The notes under the pieces: model-generated
What the model saw: only the letters and a program-made list of their open reading frames with translations
The model's database searches: none
What the model was told of the DNA's origin: nothing
Position numbers and translations under genes: made by a program
Part shown: piece after piece, positions 1 to 8,554 of the stretch
How positions within the stretch are numbered: the stretch's first letter is position 1
Layout: every line of letters starts with the position of its first letter
NCBI GenBank assembly: GCA_002432095.1
Contig: DJFQ01000153.1
Coordinates: 1 to 24,107, forward strand
Source of the DNA: Marinagarivorans sp. UBA5868
GTDB taxonomy: Bacteria; Pseudomonadota; Gammaproteobacteria; Pseudomonadales; Cellvibrionaceae
Direction of reading: 5' to 3'
DNA: 24,107 nucleotides

Positions 1-24
1 GTTCGAATCCTGTCGAGCGCGCCA
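1..24 (+). tRNA. tRNA 3' end (partial), probably tRNA-Arg
   Basis: The window opens inside a tRNA. The visible part is the T-loop TTCGAAT, the 3' half of the T-stem (CCTGT), the 3' acceptor strand CGAGCGC, discriminator G and an encoded CCA. From memory, this tail is very close to the 3' end of E. coli tRNA-Arg(CCG), which differs by one acceptor base, so Arg is my best guess. The anticodon lies outside the window, so identity is inferred. An intrinsic terminator follows within 8 nt. Confidence 0.85.
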
Positions 25-31
25 TACAAAG

Positions 32-58
32 AAAAGCCCGCAAAATGCGGGCTTTTTT
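32..58 (+). terminator. Rho-independent terminator of the tRNA transcript
   Basis: A GC-rich stem (AGCCCGCA / TGCGGGCT) closes over an AAA loop, flanked by an A-tract upstream and six T residues downstream. This is a textbook intrinsic terminator. It lies 8 nt after the tRNA CCA and about 77 nt before the mgsA start, so mgsA probably has its own promoter or depends on read-through. Confidence 0.9.
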
Positions 59-135
59 ATTTGCCCTTGCCAACCATTCTGCCGGCTCTTAATCTTTTAA
101 GTGATCGCCACGCGAATCATTACGGAGCCAAATCC

Positions 136-603
136 ATGCATCACAAACTCTCTCCTCTTCCAGCAAAAAAACGCCTTGCGCTCATTGCGCACGACAATAA
201 AAAAGATGAGCTTAAGGAGTGGGCCAGCCAGAATGTCGATAGTCTTAGCGCCCATGAACTGTTTGCCACCGGCACAACCGGTTATGTGTTAGAAAAACAG
301 CTGGGTTTGCCGGTCCACAAGTTTATCAGCGGTCCTTTAGGCGGAGACCAGCAAGTGGGTGCACAAATCGCCGAAGGATTTATCGACATATTATTTTTTT
401 TCTGGGACCCATTTGAACCAATGCCCCATGATCCCGATGTAAAGGCTCTGTTGCGGCTGGCGGCTGCCTGGAATATTCCAGTCGCGTGCAACCCGGCATC
501 AGCAGATTTTATTTTGCGTTCTTATTGGATAGACAAATCTTATAGTCGGCGCATTCCTGATTATGAGCGCTATATTTCCGAGCGCATTCAAAACCTGACG
601 TAA
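136..603 (+). CDS. mgsA: Methylglyoxal synthase MgsA
   Basis: MgsA converts dihydroxyacetone phosphate to methylglyoxal and phosphate in the cytoplasm, a bypass of lower glycolysis used when phosphate is scarce or sugar phosphates build up. The 155-residue product matches the usual length (about 152). It carries ATGTTG (44-49), the phosphate-binding SGPLGGDQQVGA segment (65-76) with catalytic Asp71, and MPHDPDVKALLRLA with His98. The numbering coincides with the E. coli enzyme. I chose ATG at 136 because GGAG (124-127) sits 8 nt upstream; the reading frame stays open back to a TTG at 61, but that extension overlaps the tRNA terminator tail and has no family support. The gene converges on the tgpA operon, and I see no clear terminator in the 49-bp gap (604-652). 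Confidence 0.95.
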   Translation: MHHKLSPLPAKKRLALIAHDNKKDELKEWASQNVDSLSAHELFATGTTGYVLEKQLGLPVHKFISGPLGGDQQVGAQIAEGFIDILFFFWDPFEPMPHDPDVKALLRLAAAWNIPVACNPASADFILRSYWIDKSYSRRIPDYERYISERIQNLT

Positions 604-652
604 ACTGACGGCGAGAATTTACAGGTACCTGAAAGATCTTGCCGCGCATGCA

Positions 653-2647
653 CTAGTAAGTTGGATATTTTTTGTGGCGAAGAAACTGGCGCGCGGCAAT
701 CTGTAAATGATGTTTGGAGGCCAGATCCTCTGCGTAAACGCTGGCGGAATAAAGTACAGCCAGTCGGTTTAATTCGATACCAAGCTTGGGTTCATCAATA
801 AGCACTCGGGCAGCAAATTGTTCAACAGTTTCCTCCGGTTTTCTTCGGTATCCTCTCCGCTCAGTTTTGCGTAAAGCCGCTTGAATTAGCCTGTCCTCTA
901 CGCGCTGATGCCGCCGTCTACGCTGGAACACATTAAAAAACGCATAGGCGAAAAAAATGGCCGAACTTACTCCGGCGAAAGCCGCGGCGATGCGCCATGG
1001 TCCAGCATCGCCTAACAAATCGCTCAGTAGGCTCTGCTGACTATCTTGATCGTAGTTCAACACCCAGCGATTCCAGCTGTAGCCAACGGAATCCCAATAC
1101 TGATAAAGCGATTGCAAGGCGGCACCGGACCAGCGAACCTTGCCCACTAACTCTCGTTCATCAAATGCAAGCGCCTCTTCCACTCCGCGCTCAATACGCG
1201 ATGGCGCGACCGCGGCCGTGGGATCGACCATGCGCCACCCCTCGCCCTCTAGCCATACCTCAGCCCAGGCATGAGCGTCACTTTGACGGATGACAAAGTA
1301 GGAATCCACTTCGTTGTAATCCCCTCCTTGATATCCCACGATTATGCGCGCTGGAACCCCGCCAGCCCGCATGAGATACACGAAAGCACTGGCAAAATGC
1401 TCGCAAAAGCCACGTTTTGTTTGAAATAGAAAATCATCGACGGCGTTCGTTCCCAGTCGTGGCGGGCGCATTGTATAAACGAACTGTTGATTAAATATAT
1501 TCAGCGCCTGGTCGATTTTTTGTTTCGGTGTCAGCCCCATCGAGCTCCATTCCGCGGCCATTTCAGTAGCGCGAGGGTTACCCTCTTCCGGTAGACGGGT
1601 GAGCCATTTTTCTTCACGCGCTGGCAGACGCTGGTACTGCTGCAAAGACGTCCTGGCGGAAACAGCAGAATATTCCGCTTTATTCACCACGGGACGCCGA
1701 GCGAATAGCAAACCCCTGTCATCGTGTTCGAGTTTTAACTGTGCAGACTTTGCGGCGAGCACTGGATCGAGGGTAAATAGCCAGCGGTAGTGGTGAGGCT
1801 CCATGATGACTGAGTAGCGAAGTACATCGGCCGCAACAACATCGTCAACGGTTTCGCCAATGGGACGCGCGGACCTAGCCGATGTCTGCCATCTCACCCC
1901 ATCAAACTCATCCAAAACAAGCCCGCGCCAATAAAGTTGTTGCGGTGGCGGAACGGTGCCAGTAAAACTCACGCGAAAAGCAACTTCCGGTGACTGCACC
2001 AGGTCACCCAAATCACCTAATTCCAGAGTATCGCTGAATCCCGTTTTGCCTTTGCCTTGAGGTAATGGCACTGCCCACAGAGGGCCTAGACGCGGCATGA
2101 TGATAAAAAGGATGATCATAAAAGGCATGGCCTGCAGGATTAACACGCCCCCCATACGAAAATACTGAAGCAGAGAAACGCTGCGGGAATAAAATGCCGC
2201 CTGCCACGCAGTTAATAAAATAAATAGCGAAAAGACACCATATACCCCGGCAATCACATCCTGGGCAAATAAAAATTGCGCCGCTACTGCAATGAAGCCA
2301 ATAAACAAAACAATCAAAGCATCTTTTTTAGTGCGCATTTCCACGATCTTGAGTATGAAAGAACACACCAAAAAGCCCACCATGGGCTCAACACCTTTTA
2401 CGCCGGAAAACGTAATGTAAATACCTCCTGCGCAGCCCAACCCCAAAACCAACTTGGCGAGGGTCGAAGGAAATCGCCAGTGACCGAGATGAATGCGTAC
2501 TCGCCACACCAGTGCGAAGATCCAGACCGCCCAAATCCACAGTGGCAGTTTTATCAACAGCGGGAAAATACAAATCGCTTGCGCACTCAACAACCAAATT
2601 AGGTTGCCCCGGAAGATCAGATCTTTTTCCAAAGAGGACAGCTTCAC
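653..2647 (-). CDS. tgpA: TgpA-like membrane transglutaminase (DUF3488-transglutaminase core-DUF4129)
   Basis: This 664-residue integral membrane protein has hydrophobic helices across about residues 12-185, a large soluble segment (about 190-545), one more membrane helix (about 552-574) and a cytoplasmic tail resembling DUF4129. The soluble part contains a papain-fold transglutaminase core with an intact triad: Cys415 (RGFCEHF), His459 (DAHAW) and Asp475 (RMVDPTA). Length and triad spacing fit Pseudomonas TgpA, a periplasmic-facing enzyme linked to growth, whose substrate is, as far as I know, unsettled. The start is GTG, overlapping the upstream DUF58 stop as GTGA, so translation is probably coupled. 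It is the last gene of the moxR-DUF58-tgpA operon. A role in peptide crosslinking or hydrolysis at the envelope is inferred from the family. Confidence 0.9.
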   Translation of the reverse strand: MKLSSLEKDLIFRGNLIWLLSAQAICIFPLLIKLPLWIWAVWIFALVWRVRIHLGHWRFPSTLAKLVLGLGCAGGIYITFSGVKGVEPMVGFLVCSFILKIVEMRTKKDALIVLFIGFIAVAAQFLFAQDVIAGVYGVFSLFILLTAWQAAFYSRSVSLLQYFRMGGVLILQAMPFMIILFIIMPRLGPLWAVPLPQGKGKTGFSDTLELGDLGDLVQSPEVAFRVSFTGTVPPPQQLYWRGLVLDEFDGVRWQTSARSARPIGETVDDVVAADVLRYSVIMEPHHYRWLFTLDPVLAAKSAQLKLEHDDRGLLFARRPVVNKAEYSAVSARTSLQQYQRLPAREEKWLTRLPEEGNPRATEMAAEWSSMGLTPKQKIDQALNIFNQQFVYTMRPPRLGTNAVDDFLFQTKRGFCEHFASAFVYLMRAGGVPARIIVGYQGGDYNEVDSYFVIRQSDAHAWAEVWLEGEGWRMVDPTAAVAPSRIERGVEEALAFDERELVGKVRWSGAALQSLYQYWDSVGYSWNRWVLNYDQDSQQSLLSDLLGDAGPWRIAAAFAGVSSAIFFAYAFFNVFQRRRRHQRVEDRLIQAALRKTERRGYRRKPEETVEQFAARVLIDEPKLGIELNRLAVLYSASVYAEDLASKHHLQIAARQFLRHKKYPTY

Positions 2648-3621
2648 GAGTCAACCCCAAATGATGCAAGAGTTCTCAACGCATGTTTTCGATGCTCTTC
2701 GCCGATGTCGGCGGATATTTCCGCTCCTGGAAGGTGCATCCCGAAAGTAGTCTTCTGTTCGGAGAGTTTTTCCACCCAGTAACACATCTGCGATAGCGCA
2801 AGCTCGACATCACCATGGAAAAAATCCGTCCATTGCAACCATGTTCGGGATGTCACTGGTGTACCGTATTCCTTGCTCCACAAACCCCGGTCGCGTGCGT
2901 ACTGTTTCCAGGCGATATGCCGCGGAGAGTCCCCGGGCCTATATTGGCGCAAACCTGCGAACTCATCCCCTCTATTCAACTGCACATTCCAGCCTTCTTC
3001 CTCATTGCCTGAAACCATGTCAGGAGGAAGTGCGCTGTTGATTGGTGATGGATAAACTAGGGTCGTCGCATCAAAATTCAGCCACGTCCAACAACGCAAC
3101 AAGCCCATAGGAAATGTGCTTTTGAGCAAAAGCCGGCGGGGATGTAACCAGCCCCTTTGCTTCCCCTCGGCGTAGATACTTTCGACATGGTCTTCGTCCG
3201 GATCAAAATCCAGAATAACCGGTGGGCAATCGAGCCACTGCGCAGTGATGTAATGAACTCCGCGTCGGTTATTTGAGGAAAACACCATTTTGAACGCGAG
3301 TTTGTCACCAACAAAGCCCTCTTCAGCACCAATAAATTCGACGTTCAGCCCTGCCATGTTGTTATATGTGTTGAGGATCGTCAGCACAAAGATGCTGATC
3401 TGCAGATAGGCCAACGCCAATATCAAATTGTTTTGATAGTTGGTTCCCAGCAGCCAGATAATGATGACCAAAAATAAGTAGGCAAACCCAGTGAGCGAAG
3501 GAAAGATATATAAGTTGCGGCGATGCAAGACATGGCGTTTCGCAGGGGGCTGACGCCGGTCGATCCAATTGAATAAACGCGTGCGAAAAAATTGTGTTGC
3601 AGTGGATAAATGACTGCGCAT
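2644..3621 (-). CDS. DUF58 domain membrane protein
   Basis: This is a 325-residue protein with two adjacent membrane helices (about 43-59 and 66-84) and a C-terminal DUF58 region. The family signature is clear at 221-243 (GLRQYRPGDSPRHIAWK, followed by YAR). DUF58 proteins accompany MoxR-type AAA+ ATPases and often have a von Willebrand A-like fold; their biochemical role is unknown. The ATG start lies 5 bp after the moxR stop, and the stop overlaps the tgpA GTG by 4 bp. That fits a three-gene unit in which MoxR acts as a chaperone-like ATPase on the DUF58/TgpA membrane complex. The complex is inference from conserved clustering. Confidence 0.88.
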   Translation of the reverse strand: MRSHLSTATQFFRTRLFNWIDRRQPPAKRHVLHRRNLYIFPSLTGFAYLFLVIIIWLLGTNYQNNLILALAYLQISIFVLTILNTYNNMAGLNVEFIGAEEGFVGDKLAFKMVFSSNNRRGVHYITAQWLDCPPVILDFDPDEDHVESIYAEGKQRGWLHPRRLLLKSTFPMGLLRCWTWLNFDATTLVYPSPINSALPPDMVSGNEEEGWNVQLNRGDEFAGLRQYRPGDSPRHIAWKQYARDRGLWSKEYGTPVTSRTWLQWTDFFHGDVELALSQMCYWVEKLSEQKTTFGMHLPGAEISADIGEEHRKHALRTLASFGVDS

Positions 3622-3626
3622 ATCCG

Positions 3627-4532
3627 CTATGCCATCACGTCTACACTCGTCAGAAGATGATCCAGCAAGTCATCTATTTTCTCCCGTCCGTGAATTCGGT
3701 GTCCGACCACTGGCCCCATCACCGTTTGCAAATCTTCTGGAATCACGTATTCACGGCCGTGGATAAGCGCCCAGGCTTTAGCCGCGCGCAGCCATGCCAT
3801 GGCCCCGCGAGGTGACAAGCCATAAGAAAAATGACTGTCCCGTCGGGTGCGCTCGACAAGTCTCTGAAGATATTCGATTACCGCATCACTCGCCTTGACC
3901 GAGTTTACTTGCTGCTGCAGTTCGACCAACTGGGGAATGGTAATCAATGGCTGAATTTTCTTAAGGTTGGCTCGAGGATCTTCACCTTTTAGCAAAAGAC
4001 GTTCGGACGCCCCGCTGGGATAACCAAGAGTTATCCGCATCAGGAATCGATCCAATTGTGATTCTGGCAGTGGAAAGGTTCCAGATTGGTGAATGGGGTT
4101 CTGGGTGGCTATGACAAAAAACGGTTGCGGTAGCAAGCGGGTCTCACCATCAATGGTCACCTGTCCTTCCTCCATCGCTTCGAGCAGCGAACTTTGAGTT
4201 TTGGGCGTGGTGCGATTGATTTCATCGGCGAGCAATACTTGAGTAAATACAGGGCCTGGATGAAACGTGAAAGCGTTAAGCGCTTTATCAAAAATCGATA
4301 CGCCAAGAATGTCAGAAGGCAAAAGGTCACTGGTGAACTGCACACGATCGTATTTTAAACCCAGCACCGCCGCCAGGCATTGAGCCAGCGTTGTTTTCCC
4401 CATGCCAGGCAAGTCTTCGATTAACAGATGACCTTTTGCCAGTAGGCACGCCAGAGCCAAACGCACCTGGCGATCCTTGCCCAAAAGTACGTGGCCGACC
4501 GTTTCGATTAGACGAGAGGTAATGAGATTCAT
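3627..4532 (-). CDS. MoxR-family AAA+ ATPase
   Basis: This 301-residue AAA+ ATPase has Walker A at 41-48 (LPGMGKTT), Walker B at 99-104 (VLLADE), sensor-1 region ATQNP (142-146), an arginine-finger-like DRF (161-163) and a C-terminal lid with GLSPRGAMAWLRAAKAW. This is the MoxR/RavA subclass, whose members act as maturation chaperones for metal or membrane complexes and usually sit next to DUF58/VWA genes, as here. AGGA lies about 7 nt before the ATG. It is the first gene of its operon, 156 bp downstream of metZ and beyond that gene's candidate terminator, so a promoter probably lies within 4533-4670. I could not single out convincing -35/-10 elements there. Confidence 0.92.
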   Translation of the reverse strand: MNLITSRLIETVGHVLLGKDRQVRLALACLLAKGHLLIEDLPGMGKTTLAQCLAAVLGLKYDRVQFTSDLLPSDILGVSIFDKALNAFTFHPGPVFTQVLLADEINRTTPKTQSSLLEAMEEGQVTIDGETRLLPQPFFVIATQNPIHQSGTFPLPESQLDRFLMRITLGYPSGASERLLLKGEDPRANLKKIQPLITIPQLVELQQQVNSVKASDAVIEYLQRLVERTRRDSHFSYGLSPRGAMAWLRAAKAWALIHGREYVIPEDLQTVMGPVVGHRIHGREKIDDLLDHLLTSVDVMA

Positions 4533-4670
4533 GAGTTTCCTGAAGTCTGCTGGAATTCCTGCATCCGCCGGGGAGTCGGCGTTGACGCGAAGGGCTCCTA
4601 TTCGTGTCCGGCCTCCCCTTTTGGTTCAACCGCTGCCAACCTAAGGTCAACGTTCCAAGGATAGTCCAAC

Positions 4671-4689
4671 AAATCCCGCTGCGGGATTT
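4671..4689 (-). terminator. Candidate terminator after metZ
   Basis: AAATCCCG-CTG-CGGGATTT forms an 8-bp perfect stem with a triloop. It begins at the last base of the metZ stop codon. On the minus strand the stem's TTT is followed by GTT, a short and imperfect U-tract. It would end the long trpF-metZ transcript and separate it from moxR. Strength is uncertain because the U-tract is weak. Confidence 0.6.
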
Positions 4690-5885
4690 CAACCCAGGGC
4701 GGCAAAACCCCGTTGCAGATCTTTCATGAGGTCATCCAGGTCTTCCAGGCCAACCGCGACGCGGATAAGGTTTTCGGTAATACCCGATGCTTGTTTTTCC
4801 TCCGCCGACAAACGACCGTGAGTTGTAGTGGCCGGGTGAACAATGGTGGTTTTGGTATCACCAAGGTTGGCGGTGAGGGACATGATTTTTACCGCGTCGA
4901 TAAATCGCCACGCCGCTGATTTATCCCCTTTAACGCGGAATGACAGAACCCCGCCGAATGCGCGTTGTTGCTTGCGAGCCAATTCGTGACCTGGATGATC
5001 ACTTAGGCCGGCGTAAAACACTTTCTCAACTTCTTCGCGCCCATCCAGATAATGCGCAAGGGCCAGTGCGTTTGCAGAGTGGGCATCCATTCGCAGACGC
5101 AAAGTTTCCAGCCCCTTGGTAAAGATCCATGCGTTAAACGGACTCATGCTTGGGCCGCACGTGCGGACGAAACCCAAAATCGGATCAATCAGGTCGAAAC
5201 GTCCGACGACCGCGCCGCCGAGACAGCGGCCCTGACCGTCCAAGTATTTAGTGGCAGAGTGAATCACCAAATCTGCACCCATCGCTAATGGACGCTGTAG
5301 TGCGGGCGTACAAAAACAATTGTCCACCACCAGCAAGCTACCGGATTCACGTGCTATCTGTGCCAGTGCAGCTATGTCGGCGATGTCGCAAAGCGGATTG
5401 GAGGGCGTCTCCAAAAACATTAATTTGGTCGTGGGGCGAATTGCTGAGCGCCAGGCGGCCAGGTCTGTCAGCGGCACCAAGCTGACATTCACGCCGAATT
5501 TTTCCATATAGCGGGTGAACAATACGGTTGTCGTGCCGAATACGCTGCGCGAACAGACAATATGATCGCCGGACTGCAGATGTGCCATGCAGGTGCTCAG
5601 AATGGCTGCCATCCCCGATGCTGTCGCCACCGCGGCTTCACCACCTTCCAATGCGGCAATACGGTCCTGGAACACCCGGACACTTGGGTTGGTGTAGCGG
5701 GAATAGACATTGCCCGGGCTATTGCCTGCAAAACGTGCAGCCGCCTCTGCGGCAGAGCTGAATACGTAGCTGGACGTAGTGAATATGGGCTCGCAATGCT
5801 CGCCTTCATGGGTGCGCCGAATCCCAGCGCGAATTGCTAACGTATCGAGACCCGCGTCTTCGAGAAAATCATCACTCATCGCCAT
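4689..5885 (-). CDS. metZ: O-succinylhomoserine sulfhydrylase MetZ
   Basis: This is a PLP enzyme of the Cys/Met metabolism family that forms homocysteine from O-succinylhomoserine and sulfide. The 398-residue product has YSRYTNP (61-67, phosphate and substrate contacts), Asp188 in VVDNCF (pyridine nitrogen) and the PLP lysine Lys213 in SATKYLDGQGR. The opening GLDTLAIRAG...EGEHCEPIFTTSSYVF resembles Pseudomonas MetZ more than MetB or MetC. Position directly after purF (6-bp gap) is the conserved pseudomonad arrangement. A second in-frame ATG two codons in is also possible; AGGCGG precedes the first. Direct sulfhydrylation makes it the sink for sulfide produced by the CysI encoded 8 kb away. 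Confusion with the O-acetylhomoserine enzyme cannot be excluded by sequence alone. Confidence 0.92.
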   Translation of the reverse strand: MAMSDDFLEDAGLDTLAIRAGIRRTHEGEHCEPIFTTSSYVFSSAAEAAARFAGNSPGNVYSRYTNPSVRVFQDRIAALEGGEAAVATASGMAAILSTCMAHLQSGDHIVCSRSVFGTTTVLFTRYMEKFGVNVSLVPLTDLAAWRSAIRPTTKLMFLETPSNPLCDIADIAALAQIARESGSLLVVDNCFCTPALQRPLAMGADLVIHSATKYLDGQGRCLGGAVVGRFDLIDPILGFVRTCGPSMSPFNAWIFTKGLETLRLRMDAHSANALALAHYLDGREEVEKVFYAGLSDHPGHELARKQQRAFGGVLSFRVKGDKSAAWRFIDAVKIMSLTANLGDTKTTIVHPATTTHGRLSAEEKQASGITENLIRVAVGLEDLDDLMKDLQRGFAALG

Positions 5886-5891
5886 ATCCGC

Positions 5892-7415
5892 CTAGGAGTT
5901 GTGAATGCCAACCATGGAGTTTTGACTGGAAGGCATTTTGCCGTCTTCGCGCTCGGATTTGGCCAAGTCGTTGCGCGCGGCTTCTAGTTTGCGGAGGTAT
6001 TCATCGTCGACGTCACCCGTCACATAATCGCCATCAAAAACGGCGCAATCAAAGCGGGGAATCTCGGGATTGCCTTCTGCCGAAGCAGCGATCAAGTCCT
6101 CAATGTCCTGATAAACAAGCCAATCCGCTCCTATGGCATCCGCCACCTGCTCCACCGTCCGCCCGTGGGCAATCAGTTCGCTGGCTGACGGCATATCGAT
6201 GCCATACACATTCGGATATTTGACCTCTGGGGCGGCGGATGCAAAAAAGACTTTTTTAGCCCCGGCATCGCGCGCCATCTGAATGATCTGCTGGCAAGTG
6301 GTACCGCGCACAATGGAATCGTCGACCAGCAAAACATTCTTGCCGCGGAACTCCAAGTCGATGGCGTTCAGCTTCTGGCGTACGGATTTTTTTCGCTGCT
6401 GTTGTCCAGGCATGATAAATGTGCGGCCGATATAGCGATTCTTGACCAATCCCTCGCGAAATTTGACGCCGAGTTTGTGCGCCAGCGCCTGACCAGCAAC
6501 CCTGCTGCTGTCCGGGATGGGTACCACGACGTCGATCTCATGGTTTGGTCGGAGGGCGAGAATTTTTTCCGCCAGACGTTCACCCTGACGCAAACGCGCT
6601 TTATAGACCGATACACCGTCCATGATGGAATCCGGGCGGGCAAAATAAACGTGTTCAAAGATACAGGGGCTAAGCTGTGTGCGCTCCGCACACTGTCGGG
6701 TAAAGAGCTCCCCTTCAACGGTGATATAAAGTGCCTCGCCCGGCGCAACATCGCGCAATAATTTGAAGCCCAGCACATCCAGCGCAACACTTTCCGAGGC
6801 AATCATGTACTCCTTGCCGCGCTCGGTCATACGCTCGCCAAATACCAAGGGGCGAATGCCGTTAGGGTCTCTGAACGCCAATACGCCGTAATTGGCGATC
6901 ATCGTGACCACCGAATAACCGCCTTTCGCCCGCTTATGCACACCCTCCACCGCTTTGAAAATATCGTCGTGCGTCGGACGAAGTTTGCCCTGCAGTTGCA
7001 GCTCGTGAGCAAACACATTAAGTAACACTTCTGAATCGGAATCAGTATTGACGTGGCGAAGGTCGGCAAGGAACAAATCCTTACTGAGGCTCTCGGTATT
7101 TGTCAGATTACCGTTGTGTGCCAGAGCGATGCCGTAGGGCGAGTTTACATAAAACGGCTGCGCCAAAGCCGGGCCTGAACTGCCCGCCGTGGGATAACGC
7201 ACATGCCCTATCCCCATATTCCCCACTAAACGCTGCATGTGGCGAGTGCGAAACACATCACGAACCAGGCCTACCGCCTTTTGCTGGGCCATTTTGCCGT
7301 TGTGGCAAGTCATGATTCCGGCGGCATCCTGCCCACGATGTTGAAGCATGGTCAGAGCGTCGTATAACGCTACATTCACATTGCCCTTACCAACCATACC
7401 TACAATGCCGCACAT
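5892..7415 (-). CDS. purF: Amidophosphoribosyltransferase PurF
   Basis: PurF catalyses the committed step of purine synthesis, PRPP plus glutamine to 5-phosphoribosylamine. The protein begins MCGIVG, so Cys2 is exposed as the glutaminase nucleophile after Met removal and there is no propeptide. Glutaminase landmarks are Arg73 (HVRYPT), Asn101-Gly102 and Asp126. The PRPP loop [13 protein letters not shown] is at 361-373. Length 507 equals the E. coli type (about 505). AGAGGAA lies about 8 nt before the ATG. It sits 18 bp after cvpA and 6 bp before metZ in a compact operon. The cvpA-purF pair is conserved widely in proteobacteria. I saw no obvious PurR operator in this short spacer. Confidence 0.97.
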   Translation of the reverse strand: MCGIVGMVGKGNVNVALYDALTMLQHRGQDAAGIMTCHNGKMAQQKAVGLVRDVFRTRHMQRLVGNMGIGHVRYPTAGSSGPALAQPFYVNSPYGIALAHNGNLTNTESLSKDLFLADLRHVNTDSDSEVLLNVFAHELQLQGKLRPTHDDIFKAVEGVHKRAKGGYSVVTMIANYGVLAFRDPNGIRPLVFGERMTERGKEYMIASESVALDVLGFKLLRDVAPGEALYITVEGELFTRQCAERTQLSPCIFEHVYFARPDSIMDGVSVYKARLRQGERLAEKILALRPNHEIDVVVPIPDSSRVAGQALAHKLGVKFREGLVKNRYIGRTFIMPGQQQRKKSVRQKLNAIDLEFRGKNVLLVDDSIVRGTTCQQIIQMARDAGAKKVFFASAAPEVKYPNVYGIDMPSASELIAHGRTVEQVADAIGADWLVYQDIEDLIAASAEGNPEIPRFDCAVFDGDYVTGDVDDEYLRKLEAARNDLAKSEREDGKMPSSQNSMVGIHNS

Positions 7416-7433
7416 AAATTGTTTCCTCTCGGA

Positions 7434-7943
7434 TTAGCCCGTACTAAACAGTTGATGCAACCAGGAAGTGAACTCCGCTGCGGATGCTCTCGCCCAGTCC
7501 TCGAACGCAAGAAAATCCGGGATAAGGGCGGACTCAGTCCACCATTTATCCTGGTCGATGGAAATAATGGGCGGGATCAGCAGCAAGACTGCCATCACCA
7601 CGACGAACCCACGCAATAAGCCGAACACCATGCCTAAAACGCGATCCGTGGAAGAAAGGCCGGTAATTTTCACCAATTCGCTAATAAGGTAGTTGACCAG
7701 TGCACCCACCATTAGCGTGGCAACGAATAAAGAGCTAAACGCGACGATTTGTCGCAACGAAGGAGTTTCGATTTGATTGACTAATAGAGACGCAAGTGGG
7801 TCGCGAAATGTTACAGCGATCAATACGGCGATAATCCAGTTCGCCACCGAGAGAGCCTCTTTGATCAATCCTCGCATCAGGCCAAACAAACAGGACACTA
7901 CCACTATGCCGAGAATGGCCCAATCAGCCCAATTAAAAGCCAC
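7434..7943 (-). CDS. cvpA: CvpA family inner-membrane protein
   Basis: This is a 169-residue membrane protein with four predicted helices (about 7-22, 31-47, 66-88, 105-125) and a glycine/arginine-rich motif RVLGMVFGLLRGFVVV typical of CvpA. E. coli CvpA is needed for colicin V production and envelope homeostasis; the molecular function is unresolved. The start is GTG; the opening MAFNWADWAI matches Pseudomonas CvpA, which supports this start even though no strong ribosome site precedes it. It lies between dedD (80-bp gap) and purF (18-bp gap), the standard order. Confidence 0.92.
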   Translation of the reverse strand: MAFNWADWAILGIVVVSCLFGLMRGLIKEALSVANWIIAVLIAVTFRDPLASLLVNQIETPSLRQIVAFSSLFVATLMVGALVNYLISELVKITGLSSTDRVLGMVFGLLRGFVVVMAVLLLIPPIISIDQDKWWTESALIPDFLAFEDWARASAAEFTSWLHQLFSTG

Positions 7944-8023
7944 GAGAAAAACCCGGTGATTTGGAGAGGCGCAATTCTAACAGAGGCATCAACAAAGGCG
8001 AACCCATCAAAGAGTCGGGAACA

Positions 8024-8554
8024 TCATTCCGGTTTGAATGGCAACACCAGGGTTTCTACTCCAAAATCCTTTTCGACTTGTGTTTTCACTGCCAGCAACG
8101 CTTGTTTATCCAGCTTCGGCCCTACATACACACGAATCAGCAAACCGTTAGGGTGCGGAACTTCCCGAACGTAAGACGGGTAATCTTTTTCATTCAGCTT
8201 TTGGCTCAACGCATCGGCTAACTCACGCTGCCGAAAACTAGCGACCTGAAGCACCCAGGCGTTCGGCGTGCCATCGGCCTTAAGTCCTGGAGGCTCTGAC
8301 ACGTCACCGACGGCATCGGCTTCTTCCGGCACATACATCAAATCCGGTTCGGGGGGAGCAGAGATATCATCCAGCTGCTCGGGCGCATCGATTTCCACAT
8401 GAACAACTTCTGGCGCCACGGGAATCTGCGTCTCACGGTCGACCGGCACCATAGGATCGCGATCAAACAGCACGGGCAAAAAAATCACTGCCAAAGCGAG
8501 CAGCACCAGCGCTCCCACCACTCGCTGCTTCAGGCCGTCATCCAACGGTTTCAA
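8024..8554 (-). CDS. dedD: SPOR-domain septal protein (DedD-like)
   Basis: This is a single-pass inner-membrane protein with a short cytoplasmic N-terminus, one helix (about 12-30), an acidic/proline-rich periplasmic linker and a C-terminal SPOR domain (about 97-172, starting WVLQVASF). SPOR domains bind denuded peptidoglycan at division septa. I place the start at TTG 8554 (KPLDDGLKQRVVGALVLL). AGGAG lies 7 nt upstream and the product then begins like known homologues; an upstream in-frame start at 8596 would only add an arginine-rich tail translated inside folC. With the TTG start the gene overlaps folC by 17 bp, giving 176 residues. folC-dedD-cvpA-purF is the conserved order in E. coli and pseudomonads. 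Confidence 0.88.
   Translation of the reverse strand: MKPLDDGLKQRVVGALVLLALAVIFLPVLFDRDPMVPVDRETQIPVAPEVVHVEIDAPEQLDDISAPPEPDLMYVPEEADAVGDVSEPPGLKADGTPNAWVLQVASFRQRELADALSQKLNEKDYPSYVREVPHPNGLLIRVYVGPKLDKQALLAVKTQVEKDFGVETLVLPFKPE

Noticed and set aside
61..135. N-terminal extension of mgsA from TTG 61
   Set aside because: Family alignment and GGAG spacing favour ATG 136; the extension begins right after the tRNA terminator.
622..631. Palindrome CAGGTACCTG between mgsA and tgpA
   Set aside because: Ten bases with no loop and no U-tract; not a terminator, and likely chance.
4327..4692. 121-residue minus frame covering the moxR-metZ gap
   Set aside because: It overlaps moxR in another frame and contains the metZ terminator; no homology features.
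5834..6223. 129-residue + strand frame antisense to purF/metZ
   Set aside because: Arg/Pro/Cys-rich shadow of purF codons with no domain.
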